Origin: Clostridiaceae bacterium
GTDB lineage: Bacteria; Bacillota; Clostridia; Lachnospirales; Lachnospiraceae
Direction of reading: 5' to 3'
DNA length: 64,000 bases
NCBI GenBank assembly: GCA_910575795.1
Contig: CAJTGE010000005.1
Location: 93,379-157,378 of the forward strand
Shown here: piece after piece, positions 52,644 to 60,657 of the stretch
How the letters are laid out: each line of letters opens with the position of its first letter
How positions within the stretch are numbered: position 1 is the first letter of the stretch
The notes under the pieces: model-generated
The model's database searches: none
The model's input: the letters and a program-made list of their open reading frames with translations, nothing else
Told to the model about the DNA's origin: nothing
Position numbers and translations under genes: made by a program

Positions 52644-55088
52644 TTGGAGTATGTATATCTGGGACTGTTCAGGAAAGTGTTCGAGTGGGTTTTAAACAGG
52701 ATCATAGACCCGGTATACCGTTTTGTATCAGGTCTTCTGGTAACGGTATTTAGCTGGATTTTTAATGAGGTCCTGGCCCCGGTTTTGATGCCGGTTCTGA
52801 AGGATGTCCTGAATTTCTTTATTCACCTGTGGCTGGAGATCTACAGTAATCATCTGTACCTGCTGTTTTCCGGCATATTAAAGATTATTGATTATCTCGA
52901 AATGGCCTTTGATATCTTTATCGGCCTTAAGGATGTCACATTCATCGATCCGGTCACGGAGGTTAAGGTGGAAGGAACGCTGCTGGAGGTGCTGATGCAG
53001 CAGAATTCCATCAGCACCGTATTCTGGATGATTACCCTGGGGGCGCTGGGAGTGGCGCTGATCCTGACCATTTACGCGACGGCAAAGTCGGCGTTTGATC
53101 TGGATTTTGAGAATAAGCGTCCTGTCTCCAAGGTTCTTACGGCCATGATGAAGACCTTCATCCAGTTTTTTTCAGTGCCGTTCCTGGTGTTTTTTATGTT
53201 AAAGCTGTCCGCGGCTATTTTGAAGGGCGTGACGAGCGCGATGAATTTCGGGGCGACTACGTCGCTGGGACGCATTGTCTTTATGATCGCTTCCCTGAAT
53301 GCGGCGAAGGATGAGACCCTGAACGCGGCCACCCTGTCGGATCCGGAGATCGTGCTCGGCACGAGCGTTGCTGATAAGGCACGCTATCCGTTCTATGCCC
53401 TGGAAGCCGGGGAGGGCATAGAGGGCATAACGCTGAAGGATTACGGCAATATAGAGCAGGTGTCGGATGTGTTTCATCTGGCTTCCTTTGATTATCTGAT
53501 TGGTTTCATCGCGGCTATATTTCTTCTGCTTACCATTGGGATGTGCCTGTTTGTCTTTGTGCAGAGGATTTTTGAGGTGATGCTTCTCTATCTGGTCTCC
53601 CCCTATTTTGTCTGCATGATCCCGCTGGACGACGGGGAGAAGTTTGGCCGGTGGCGGGAGATGTTCATCGGGAAATGCTTCAGCGGCTTCGGGTCGGTCG
53701 TAGGCATGCGGCTGTTTCTGCTGATCTGCCCCATTGTGATGGGCGGCACCATTAATTTCTGGGCCGGCCAGGACGGGGCCTCTGTCAGCGGGGAAATGAA
53801 CTATTTGATGAAGCTGTTTTTCCTGGCCGGAGGCGCATGGGCGGTGTATAAGTCCGGTTCCATGATCACGTCCTTACTCAGTTACCAGGCGGGATCGTCG
53901 GAGGCAGGTACGGCGGCGGTGGCGGGGGGCATGCTCTTTGGCCACACGATCGGATACGCCATGTCCAAGGGGCGGCAGGCCATACACAGCGGGATCTCAG
54001 GAGGCCGGGCCAGGGCGGGCCAGGCAGGCGCAGGCCCCGCGGGAAGCGGGGCGGGCGCGGCCGGAGGAGGCAGGTTTACGGGCTCTAAGGGAGACGGCGC
54101 GCAGGGCGTCATGAAGAGGCCGGGAATCGGAAAGCGGTTCAATAATACCCTGGCGGCCGGCTCGGAAGCGGCGGATCATATCCGCAAGCTCGGCGATTCC
54201 GTGTTCGGGCCGAACAGGGGCATTAAGACAGCGGCCAGGCAGGCGGTGCGATCCTATGACAGCATCCGCAATATCTCCAGGGCCAGGGCCGGGCTGGAGA
54301 AATCCTCGGGCCTTGAGATGAAGATTGACAAGACCGTGGGGGCCTTCCGGAAGGGCATGAGCGCCATGGGCGCGAGCTTTGACGCCACGGAAAAGAGTAT
54401 GAGGGCAAGCAAGGAAAGCGTGGGCAGGACCTTTAAGACCCTGGCCGGGCCGGGAAGCTTTGCCGATAAGATGGGAAGCATAGGGACAACGGCGAAAAGC
54501 ATCTACGGGACCTCCAAACAGTTTGTGAAGATCGGTGAGAACTATGAGAAGATGAAGGTGGATATCCATAAGGGGATGCACCACAGGGAGAATCTGGGGG
54601 CGTTTAAGCTCACGCTTGATTCCGACAATTCTGTGCTTGCGAGGGAATTCCCCGGCGCGAGGTTCACCGGGAATCCTGCGGACGATCCGGAGAAGCTCAA
54701 AATCAATTTCGAGAGCATGGGCCTTACCGGCAGCCTGGAGAGCGCGGGAAGCAGCGGAGGTTCTGAAGGCTATGGCGGGGGCTCTGAGAGCTATGGCGGG
54801 GACGACGGCAGCAGTTCGGCAAGCGGCGTCCCGGGAAGCGGAAGCTCGGCAAGCGGCGTCCGGATCGGCGGCATAGCCGGGACGTCCGGCGGACTGAGGG
54901 GAAAGACGACTCCGTGGACGGCGGGAAGCGTCCGGCCGTACCAGGTGAGATGTACGGTTCCCGCGGTGCAGAAGGTAACTACCACCTCCGCCGGGACGAA
55001 GGTCAATTACACAAGCTTAAGCGTCCGGGGAGTTCAGTTTAGGGGAACGCCGGGAATCGGACAGAGGACCAGGAGGAATTCGATATGA
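52644..55088 (+). CDS. TrbL/VirB6-like polytopic membrane protein, copy 2, with long C-terminal domain
   Basis: An 814-residue homologue of the preceding protein. It uses the same kind of start (TTG after AAGGAGGCGG; the N-termini read LEISYLG and LEYVYLG). The membrane half (to about residue 425) has LDFENKRPVSKVLTAMMKTF and LYLVSPYFVCMIPLDDGEKFGRW. The other half is a long Gly/Ser/Ala-rich and helical region (MSAMGASFDATEKSM) with no recognised fold. Such extended tails occur in conjugative VirB6 proteins that reach into the wall. Confidence 0.85.
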   Translation: MEYVYLGLFRKVFEWVLNRIIDPVYRFVSGLLVTVFSWIFNEVLAPVLMPVLKDVLNFFIHLWLEIYSNHLYLLFSGILKIIDYLEMAFDIFIGLKDVTFIDPVTEVKVEGTLLEVLMQQNSISTVFWMITLGALGVALILTIYATAKSAFDLDFENKRPVSKVLTAMMKTFIQFFSVPFLVFFMLKLSAAILKGVTSAMNFGATTSLGRIVFMIASLNAAKDETLNAATLSDPEIVLGTSVADKARYPFYALEAGEGIEGITLKDYGNIEQVSDVFHLASFDYLIGFIAAIFLLLTIGMCLFVFVQRIFEVMLLYLVSPYFVCMIPLDDGEKFGRWREMFIGKCFSGFGSVVGMRLFLLICPIVMGGTINFWAGQDGASVSGEMNYLMKLFFLAGGAWAVYKSGSMITSLLSYQAGSSEAGTAAVAGGMLFGHTIGYAMSKGRQAIHSGISGGRARAGQAGAGPAGSGAGAAGGGRFTGSKGDGAQGVMKRPGIGKRFNNTLAAGSEAADHIRKLGDSVFGPNRGIKTAARQAVRSYDSIRNISRARAGLEKSSGLEMKIDKTVGAFRKGMSAMGASFDATEKSMRASKESVGRTFKTLAGPGSFADKMGSIGTTAKSIYGTSKQFVKIGENYEKMKVDIHKGMHHRENLGAFKLTLDSDNSVLAREFPGARFTGNPADDPEKLKINFESMGLTGSLESAGSSGGSEGYGGGSESYGGDDGSSSASGVPGSGSSASGVRIGGIAGTSGGLRGKTTPWTAGSVRPYQVRCTVPAVQKVTTTSAGTKVNYTSLSVRGVQFRGTPGIGQRTRRNSI

Positions 55089-57781
55089 GAATCATACCCA
55101 AGAAAACCAAAGTAGCGATGGAGTTTTTCAAGGGCGTGGAAGTTCCCGACGTGTTTGTGGGAATCATCGGAATCACGATTGTCATCTCCGTCGTGTTCTC
55201 GAATCTGCCGTTTAGGCTGTATATCGGCGCGGCCGTGGCCGTGCTGTTCGGCGCGAGCGTGGTGCCGGTGGAGGGCGAGAAGGCTTACATGATGCTTTAT
55301 AATTTACTAAAGTATCTGGCCAGATACCGCGTGTTCCAGAAGGCGCCTGACAAAAAGGGCGTTCCCAGGGTAACGGATATCACCCCGTTCACCGGGATAG
55401 ACGGGCCCTTCATTGAATATAACGGGGAGTATTACGGGGTGGCTGTGAGCATCCCGGATGTGGAGTTTAAGTTTTATACGCTGCAGCGCCAGAACCAGAT
55501 GATCGACCAGGTTTTCGGCTCCGTGCTGCGCACCATTTCCGGCACGGAGACCGGCGCTCTGGTGAAGATCGACCGGCCGGTGCTCTACGACACCTATATT
55601 GAGACGGAAAAGAGAAAGATCGGGGAGCTGGAGGAGGCGTTTGTCAACGGGCTGTTAAATGAGGATGAGCTGACGACCCGGGTGGGCATCATCTATGACC
55701 GGATGGAGCAGATCCAGTATATCAATGAGAGGGAAAAGGTGTATGTGCCCTTTCACTATATGCTGTTTTTCCACAAGGACAAAGAGATGCTGATGAGCCA
55801 GGCGGAGAACATGGTGAGAACCATGAACAGCGACGATATGGAGTGCCATATTCTCTCGGAGAAGGAGCTGGCAGTGTTTTTGAAGTATAATTACACCTTA
55901 AACTTTGACGAGAGGGAGGCGCGCAGCCTGACAAAGGACCAGTATATGGACTGGATTCTGCCAAAGGAGATCCGCTTTACCAGCCGGACGGTCCAGTATG
56001 ATGATCTCATCACCCATAACTTCCGGGTCACGGATTATCCCACCATTGTGGGAAATGCCTGGGGCAGCAGCCTGTTTAACAGGCCGGGCACGAGAGTGGT
56101 GATGAAGATGAAGATGGTGGACCGCTACAAAGGGATCCGCCAGATCGACCGGGCCATTGACGAACTGAGGGAGCAGGCCAATTCCACGGGCAAGACCAGC
56201 CGCCTTATGGAGCTGCAGACCCATGTGGATACCCTGGCGGAGGTGCTTGCCATGCTCCAGAGCGACAATGAGACGCTTCTGGACGTCAATGTGTTCCTGA
56301 CAGCATATGACTATGAGCTGTCCTGGCAGATGGGCCTTCCGGAAAACGAGAGGAAGAAGGCGTCCGCCTCCACGCTCTCCTTAAAGAAGCAGATTAAGAG
56401 GGCCCTGTCGGAGGAAAGCTTCCGCTCCACAGATAACTATGTGCAGCAGTTTGAGGCGTATGCCTCCAGCCAGATCTCAGGGTATGACGTCTACCGGAAG
56501 GTGAGCAGGGGAATCCATTCCAGCTCCGTGGCGGCGGCGTTTCCATTTGTCAATAAAAGCCTCAGCGACCCCAACGGGGTATGCATCGGCAACAGCGGCG
56601 GGAAGCCGGTATTTATCGATTTTTTTGTGAGGAATAAGGATCGGGTAAACAGCAACATGGTGGTCATCGGCAAGTCGGGAAGCGGTAAATCGTACGCGAC
56701 CAAGACGATACTGTCGAACCTGGCGGCGGATAACAGCAAGATCTTTATCCTGGACCCGGAGAATGAGTATTTCGGCCTGGCCCAGAACCTGCACGGCAAG
56801 ATTATCGACGTGGGAAGCGCCACCCAGGGGCGGCTCAACCCCTTCCACATTATTTCCAGCCTTTCGGACGAGGAGGAGAGCGAGGAGGAGTCGGTCAACA
56901 CCAGCTTCAGCACCCATCTGCAGTTCCTGGAGGAGTTCTACCGCCAGATTCTGCCCGGGATTGAGGCGGACGCCCTGGAGTATTTAAACAACATTACCAT
57001 GCGTATGTACGAGGCCAAGGGCATAGACAACGAGACGGATTTAAGCGAGCTGGCGCCGGAGGATTATCCGATTTTTGACGATCTCTACGACAAGATCTTA
57101 AATGACTACCAGCTTGCCACCGGGGAATACAGCAAGGAAAACTTAAGGGTGCTTTTAAACTACATATCGAAGTTTGCCACAGGGGGAAGAAACGCCCTTT
57201 TGTGGAACGGGCCGGCTTCCGTCTCGACCAACGAGAATTTTATCGTGTTTAACTTCCAGTCCCTCCTGGCCAATAAGAACAACACCATTGCCAATGCGCA
57301 GATGCTTCTGGTGCTTAAATGGCTGGACAATGAGATTATCAAGAACCGGGATTACAATATCCGCTACGGGGCCCAGAGAAAGGTGATTGTGGTGATCGAC
57401 GAGGCGCATGTGTTTATTGACAGCAAGTTCCCCATCGCCCTGGACTTTATGTACCAGCTTGCGAAGCGTATCCGCAAGTACAACGGGATGCAGATCATCA
57501 TCACCCAGAATATCGCGGACTTTGTGGGTACAGAGGAGCTGGCAAGAAAGTCAACGGCCATTATCAACGCCTGCCAGTATTCCTTTATCTTCCCGCTGTC
57601 GCCGAATGATATGCATGATCTGTGCAAGCTGTATGAAAAGGCGGGCGCGATCAATGAGAGCGAGCAGGAGGAGATTGTGAATAACGGAAGAGGGCGGGCC
57701 TTTGTGGTGACGTCGCCTTCCAGCAGGACCGGGATTAATATTACAGCCAGCCAGGATATGGAGAGGCTGTTTACAGTGTGA
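55085..57781 (+). CDS. VirB4-type ATPase with fused VirB3/PrgI-like N-terminus
   Basis: An 898-residue protein. Residues 1-85 hold two close membrane helices and the segment PVEGEKAYMMLYNLLKYLARYRVF, which has the layout of the separate VirB3/PrgI proteins. The VirB4 body follows, with Walker A GKSGSGKSYATK near 527, Walker B VIVVIDEAHVFID near 765, and the VirB4 motif IRKYNGMQIIITQNIADF. VirB4 energises pilus and channel assembly. It overlaps the TrbL gene by 4 bases. The start ATG follows AGGAGG. Confidence 0.92.
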   Translation: MRIIPKKTKVAMEFFKGVEVPDVFVGIIGITIVISVVFSNLPFRLYIGAAVAVLFGASVVPVEGEKAYMMLYNLLKYLARYRVFQKAPDKKGVPRVTDITPFTGIDGPFIEYNGEYYGVAVSIPDVEFKFYTLQRQNQMIDQVFGSVLRTISGTETGALVKIDRPVLYDTYIETEKRKIGELEEAFVNGLLNEDELTTRVGIIYDRMEQIQYINEREKVYVPFHYMLFFHKDKEMLMSQAENMVRTMNSDDMECHILSEKELAVFLKYNYTLNFDEREARSLTKDQYMDWILPKEIRFTSRTVQYDDLITHNFRVTDYPTIVGNAWGSSLFNRPGTRVVMKMKMVDRYKGIRQIDRAIDELREQANSTGKTSRLMELQTHVDTLAEVLAMLQSDNETLLDVNVFLTAYDYELSWQMGLPENERKKASASTLSLKKQIKRALSEESFRSTDNYVQQFEAYASSQISGYDVYRKVSRGIHSSSVAAAFPFVNKSLSDPNGVCIGNSGGKPVFIDFFVRNKDRVNSNMVVIGKSGSGKSYATKTILSNLAADNSKIFILDPENEYFGLAQNLHGKIIDVGSATQGRLNPFHIISSLSDEEESEEESVNTSFSTHLQFLEEFYRQILPGIEADALEYLNNITMRMYEAKGIDNETDLSELAPEDYPIFDDLYDKILNDYQLATGEYSKENLRVLLNYISKFATGGRNALLWNGPASVSTNENFIVFNFQSLLANKNNTIANAQMLLVLKWLDNEIIKNRDYNIRYGAQRKVIVVIDEAHVFIDSKFPIALDFMYQLAKRIRKYNGMQIIITQNIADFVGTEELARKSTAIINACQYSFIFPLSPNDMHDLCKLYEKAGAINESEQEEIVNNGRGRAFVVTSPSSRTGINITASQDMERLFTV

Positions 57782-57833
57782 CATGGGCTGCGGCAGAACA
57801 GTGATGAGGCTGCGGGGCGAAAAGGAGCGGGGA

Positions 57834-58586
57834 ATGAAGAGACGGATGAAGACGAATGTGAAGAGGATGCTGGTTTTAACTCTGGCCCTTGCTCTGGCGG
57901 CGGCTCCGGCGGCGGGGTGCGCGAAAAAGAGCAGCAATGAAGCGGAGCAGATTAAGGCGTCCGGGGTATTCCGGGTGGCGATTGTGAACACAGGGAGCCG
58001 GTATATGTACATGGCCGGAGATACGCCGATGGGAGTGGAGCCGGATCTGGCGAAATATATCGGCGACGCCCTGGGGGCGGAGGTGCAGTATCAGGTGTGC
58101 AAAAAGGCCGAGGCCCTCGCGGCGGTGACGGCGGGGGAGGCGGATGTGGCTGTGGGGTGCATCAACCGCTCAGGCAGCTTAAGCACGGAGTACCTGATGT
58201 CCGACAGCTACGGAAAGGGATATTTTTACGCGGTGACAAAAGCGGGCGATTATGCCCTGACCATCGGGGCTTTGAAGAATTCGGCCGTGGGAGTGGATCA
58301 GGGGCTGGATGAAGATACCAGGTCAAAGCTCTACCAGGCGGAGGAGATCCGGCTGACGGATTACGGCTCCGCGAAGGAAGGCGGGGACGACGTGAAGGAA
58401 GGCGTGATCCGCGCCTACATCTGTTATGAGGATCAGGCCAGAATCCTTTTGGAGGATGAAGCGCTCCAGGTGCAGAATATAACCAACCTGGATCCGGAGG
58501 AGTTTGTCATCGTGGCAGGCCGGTCTGACACCACGTTAATAAACGGGATCAATACGCTGATACAGCAGTTTCTGGAAAGGGAATAG
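57834..58586 (+). CDS. Family 3 solute-binding lipoprotein within the secretion cluster
   Basis: A 250-residue lipoprotein with lipobox AAPAAGC. The family-3 (amino-acid type) binding fold shows in ASGVFRVAIVNTGSRYMYMA, GVEPDLAKYIGDALGAEVQY, ADVAVGCINRSGSLSTEYLM and GVDQGLDEDTRSKLYQAEEI. No permease or ATPase gene is near. I start at ATG 57834, after AAAGGAGCGGGG; earlier in-frame Mets lack a site. Its place among type IV genes is unusual; a sensing or assembly role is a guess. Confidence 0.85.
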   Translation: MKRRMKTNVKRMLVLTLALALAAAPAAGCAKKSSNEAEQIKASGVFRVAIVNTGSRYMYMAGDTPMGVEPDLAKYIGDALGAEVQYQVCKKAEALAAVTAGEADVAVGCINRSGSLSTEYLMSDSYGKGYFYAVTKAGDYALTIGALKNSAVGVDQGLDEDTRSKLYQAEEIRLTDYGSAKEGGDDVKEGVIRAYICYEDQARILLEDEALQVQNITNLDPEEFVIVAGRSDTTLINGINTLIQQFLERE

Positions 58587-58590
58587 GGCG

Positions 58591-58872
58591 ATGGCATATT
58601 TTGACAGTTCAAAAAACAGGGCCCTGTGGGAGATCCGCCTTGGGGAGCTGAAAAAGGAGCGCGCGGCGAGGGAGGCGGGCGGCGGCGGGAGCGTCCGGGA
58701 GGAGGCCCCCAAGGAGATGACAGGAAAGGTCCGGATTCCCATCAGTTATCAGGAGCTTTTGAAGAGGGAGGCCATGGAAAACGGCAGGGAGCGCGCGGCC
58801 AAAGACCAGGTAAGGGAGAGAGCCCGTCAGAGACAGAGGGAAAGGCAGCAGGAGAGGCAGGCCCAGGCATGA
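58591..58872 (+). CDS. Small basic protein of unknown function
   Basis: A 93-residue protein with a clear ribosome site (GGAAAGGGA) and tight spacing to both neighbours. It begins MAYFDSSKNRALWEIRLGEL and ends in an Arg/Gln/Glu-rich helix. There is no signal peptide. The middle VRIPISYQELLKREAMEN could be a short linear binding motif. It is likely a cytoplasmic partner of the secretion machine. Confidence 0.7.
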   Translation: MAYFDSSKNRALWEIRLGELKKERAAREAGGGGSVREEAPKEMTGKVRIPISYQELLKREAMENGRERAAKDQVRERARQRQRERQQERQAQA

Positions 58873-60053
58873 GCGGGCGGGGGGGACGGCGGGAAGCCGC
58901 GCGGTTTTGGCGGTTTTTCTGCGGGAAGAGGGCGGCGTTTTCTTACGTGTTCCTGCTCTGCGTGCTTTTTATGGGAGGCGGGACGGTTTCCCTGGCATCG
59001 CAGGCGGGGCTTAAGCCCGGGACAGAGGGCGGCGAAGCCGCGGGGCCTGACGGCCTGGATTCCGGCGGTTTTGATGAAATGGATGCGGGAGATGAGGACG
59101 GGGAGGATTTTGACCTGTCCGCCTATGAAGGCGACGTGACGGAGGAGGAGCTTGATCAGGCCCTGGAGGAGTATATCCGGCAGATGGACCTGGATGCCCT
59201 GATTCAAAGCGGCGAGGCGGCGGGAAAGGTGGAGGATCCGCCTCTCACGATGGAGTGGGAGGACGGCGCTTTTAAGTACACCCTGCCCAACGGGAATTTC
59301 TTCCTCAGCTCCGTACCCAACGGCATGATCACCGCGGAGCGGGTGGAGCTGAAGCTGCCGGAGGGCGCCATAGGGCTGGCGCGCTTTAATGATGAGTCGG
59401 AGAAATTCGTCAATTCCCGGTATTTTGCGGAGAAGGGAAGCTACAGCATGCGGCTCCTCATGTTTCAGCAGCCGGGAGACATGGCGACGGATTATAACCT
59501 GTATGAGGTTCATTTCTGTTTTACGATCATCGGGAAACAGGAGAAGGCTCTGGGAGCGTTCCCGGCCCCCCAGGGATTTGATATAAAGGAAGTAAGGAGA
59601 AACGGGACGCCGGTAAAGCCTGACAGTGAGAGATGCTTTTTCCTCGGAGAGGACGGCTATTACGAGATCCGCTGCGAGTCAGAGGCCGGGGAAGGGCTTT
59701 TTGTGGAAACCGGGTTTTTTAAGGATACCACGGCGCCGTTTCTGTCCTTTTCAGAGGAGAGGGAGCCTGGCGGAATCACGGGGCCGGTGGAATTCTATCC
59801 CTCGGAGGAGGGCTGCCGGATTTATATGGATTATAACGGAAACCGGGGATACGCGGTCGGCAATGTCCTGACAGCGGCCGGGAATTATGAGCTGTCCGTG
59901 GAGGATGCGGCGGGCAACCGGAGAGCGTACCGCCTGCGGATCCGGCAGACGTATGATCTGATGGACGGGAGATTGCTTCTCCTCATCCTGATTATGCTCG
60001 CCATAATAGGGATCCGGCTTGCGGCGGCCAGGCGGGACATGAGAGTCCTGTAG
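58869..60053 (+). CDS. Surface protein with C-terminal membrane anchor, related to the 49538 protein
   Basis: A 394-residue protein. An N-terminal hydrophobic stretch (AAFSYVFLLCVLFMGGGTV) is followed by an acidic linker, a beta-rich region and a C-terminal helix (LLLLILIMLAIIGIRLA) with a basic end. AAGNYELSVEDAAGNRRAYRL matches the corresponding part of the first surface protein, and both share the overall layout. The start overlaps the small gene by 4 bases. Confidence 0.78.
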   Translation: MSGRGGRREAARFWRFFCGKRAAFSYVFLLCVLFMGGGTVSLASQAGLKPGTEGGEAAGPDGLDSGGFDEMDAGDEDGEDFDLSAYEGDVTEEELDQALEEYIRQMDLDALIQSGEAAGKVEDPPLTMEWEDGAFKYTLPNGNFFLSSVPNGMITAERVELKLPEGAIGLARFNDESEKFVNSRYFAEKGSYSMRLLMFQQPGDMATDYNLYEVHFCFTIIGKQEKALGAFPAPQGFDIKEVRRNGTPVKPDSERCFFLGEDGYYEIRCESEAGEGLFVETGFFKDTTAPFLSFSEEREPGGITGPVEFYPSEEGCRIYMDYNGNRGYAVGNVLTAAGNYELSVEDAAGNRRAYRLRIRQTYDLMDGRLLLLILIMLAIIGIRLAAARRDMRVL

Positions 60054-60061
60054 GAAACGGT

Positions 60062-60115
60062 TTGTTATCATTCCTTTATCAGAAGGACAGGGGAATGATT
60101 GCAATTATATAACAA
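60062..60115 (+). other. Stem-loop before the pilin gene
   Basis: ATCATTCC/GGAATGAT pair (60067-60074 with 60092-60099); an alternative outer stem TTGTTAT/ATAACAA is at 60062-60068 and 60109-60115. The two share bases, so they are mutually exclusive in part. No T tract follows. It fills the 80-base gap and may set pilin expression apart from its neighbours. Confidence 0.45.
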
Positions 60116-60133
60116 AAATAAGGAGGAATGGAA

Positions 60134-60457
60134 ATGTATCTTTTGTTGACAGCAAACCCATTTGACACGGTCAGCAAGCCGATTATCAGCCTTCTGGAGA
60201 TGGCTCTGACGCCGGCTCTGGGAATCGTGGGAGCGCTTGGGGCGATCTACTGCATCATTCTGGGCGCGAAGCTCGCCAAGGCGGAGGAGCCGCAGGACAG
60301 AGAAAAGGCGAAAAACAGCCTGAAAAACGCAATCATAGGATTTGTGCTGATTTTTGTGCTCATCGTAGTGCTGAAGCTGGGCATGACGGCGATGAGGACC
60401 TGGATGGAAGGAGCGACCAAGGCTACGGCCGCGGCCATGGATCTCTACTGGATGTAG
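60134..60457 (+). CDS. VirB2/TrbC-like pilin subunit
   Basis: A 107-residue protein with two long hydrophobic helices (about residues 18-45 and 65-90) joined by a short charged loop (KLAKAEEPQDREKAKNSLKN). Size and layout fit VirB2-type pilins and the Maff2-like proteins of Clostridia conjugative elements. The ATG at 60134 is preferred to 60128 for its spacing to AAGGAGG. It lies after the VirB4 and surface-protein genes. Confidence 0.8.
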   Translation: MYLLLTANPFDTVSKPIISLLEMALTPALGIVGALGAIYCIILGAKLAKAEEPQDREKAKNSLKNAIIGFVLIFVLIVVLKLGMTAMRTWMEGATKATAAAMDLYWM

Positions 60458-60497
60458 GGCATGCGCCGCTCCCGGAGCGTGTTTTAAAACACAATGT

Positions 60498-60630
60498 TAC
60501 TCCCGGAATCCCGCGGGGGCTGATTTTGCGAGATGAGTATTTGTCAGATGCGCACAGATTTATGAGGCGTACGTTGACTGAATTTGGGCGCGTCTGGCGG
60601 AAAATCAGCCGCAAAGAGACTCCGGGAGTA
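60498..60630. repeat. 133-bp inverted-repeat unit before the large lipoprotein gene
   Basis: Two perfect 10-bp inverted pairs are nested with equal 10-base gaps: TACTCCCGGA (60498-60507) with TCCGGGAGTA (60621-60630), and GGCTGATTTT (60518-60527) with AAAATCAGCC (60601-60610). A 14-base palindrome GTGTTTTAAAACAC lies just upstream (60479-60492). The right arm words TCCGGGAGTACAT recur at 37671 and, with one change, at 19464. Confidence 0.55.
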
Positions 60631-60657
60631 CATCACATGAAAAAGGAGGTGCGGATT

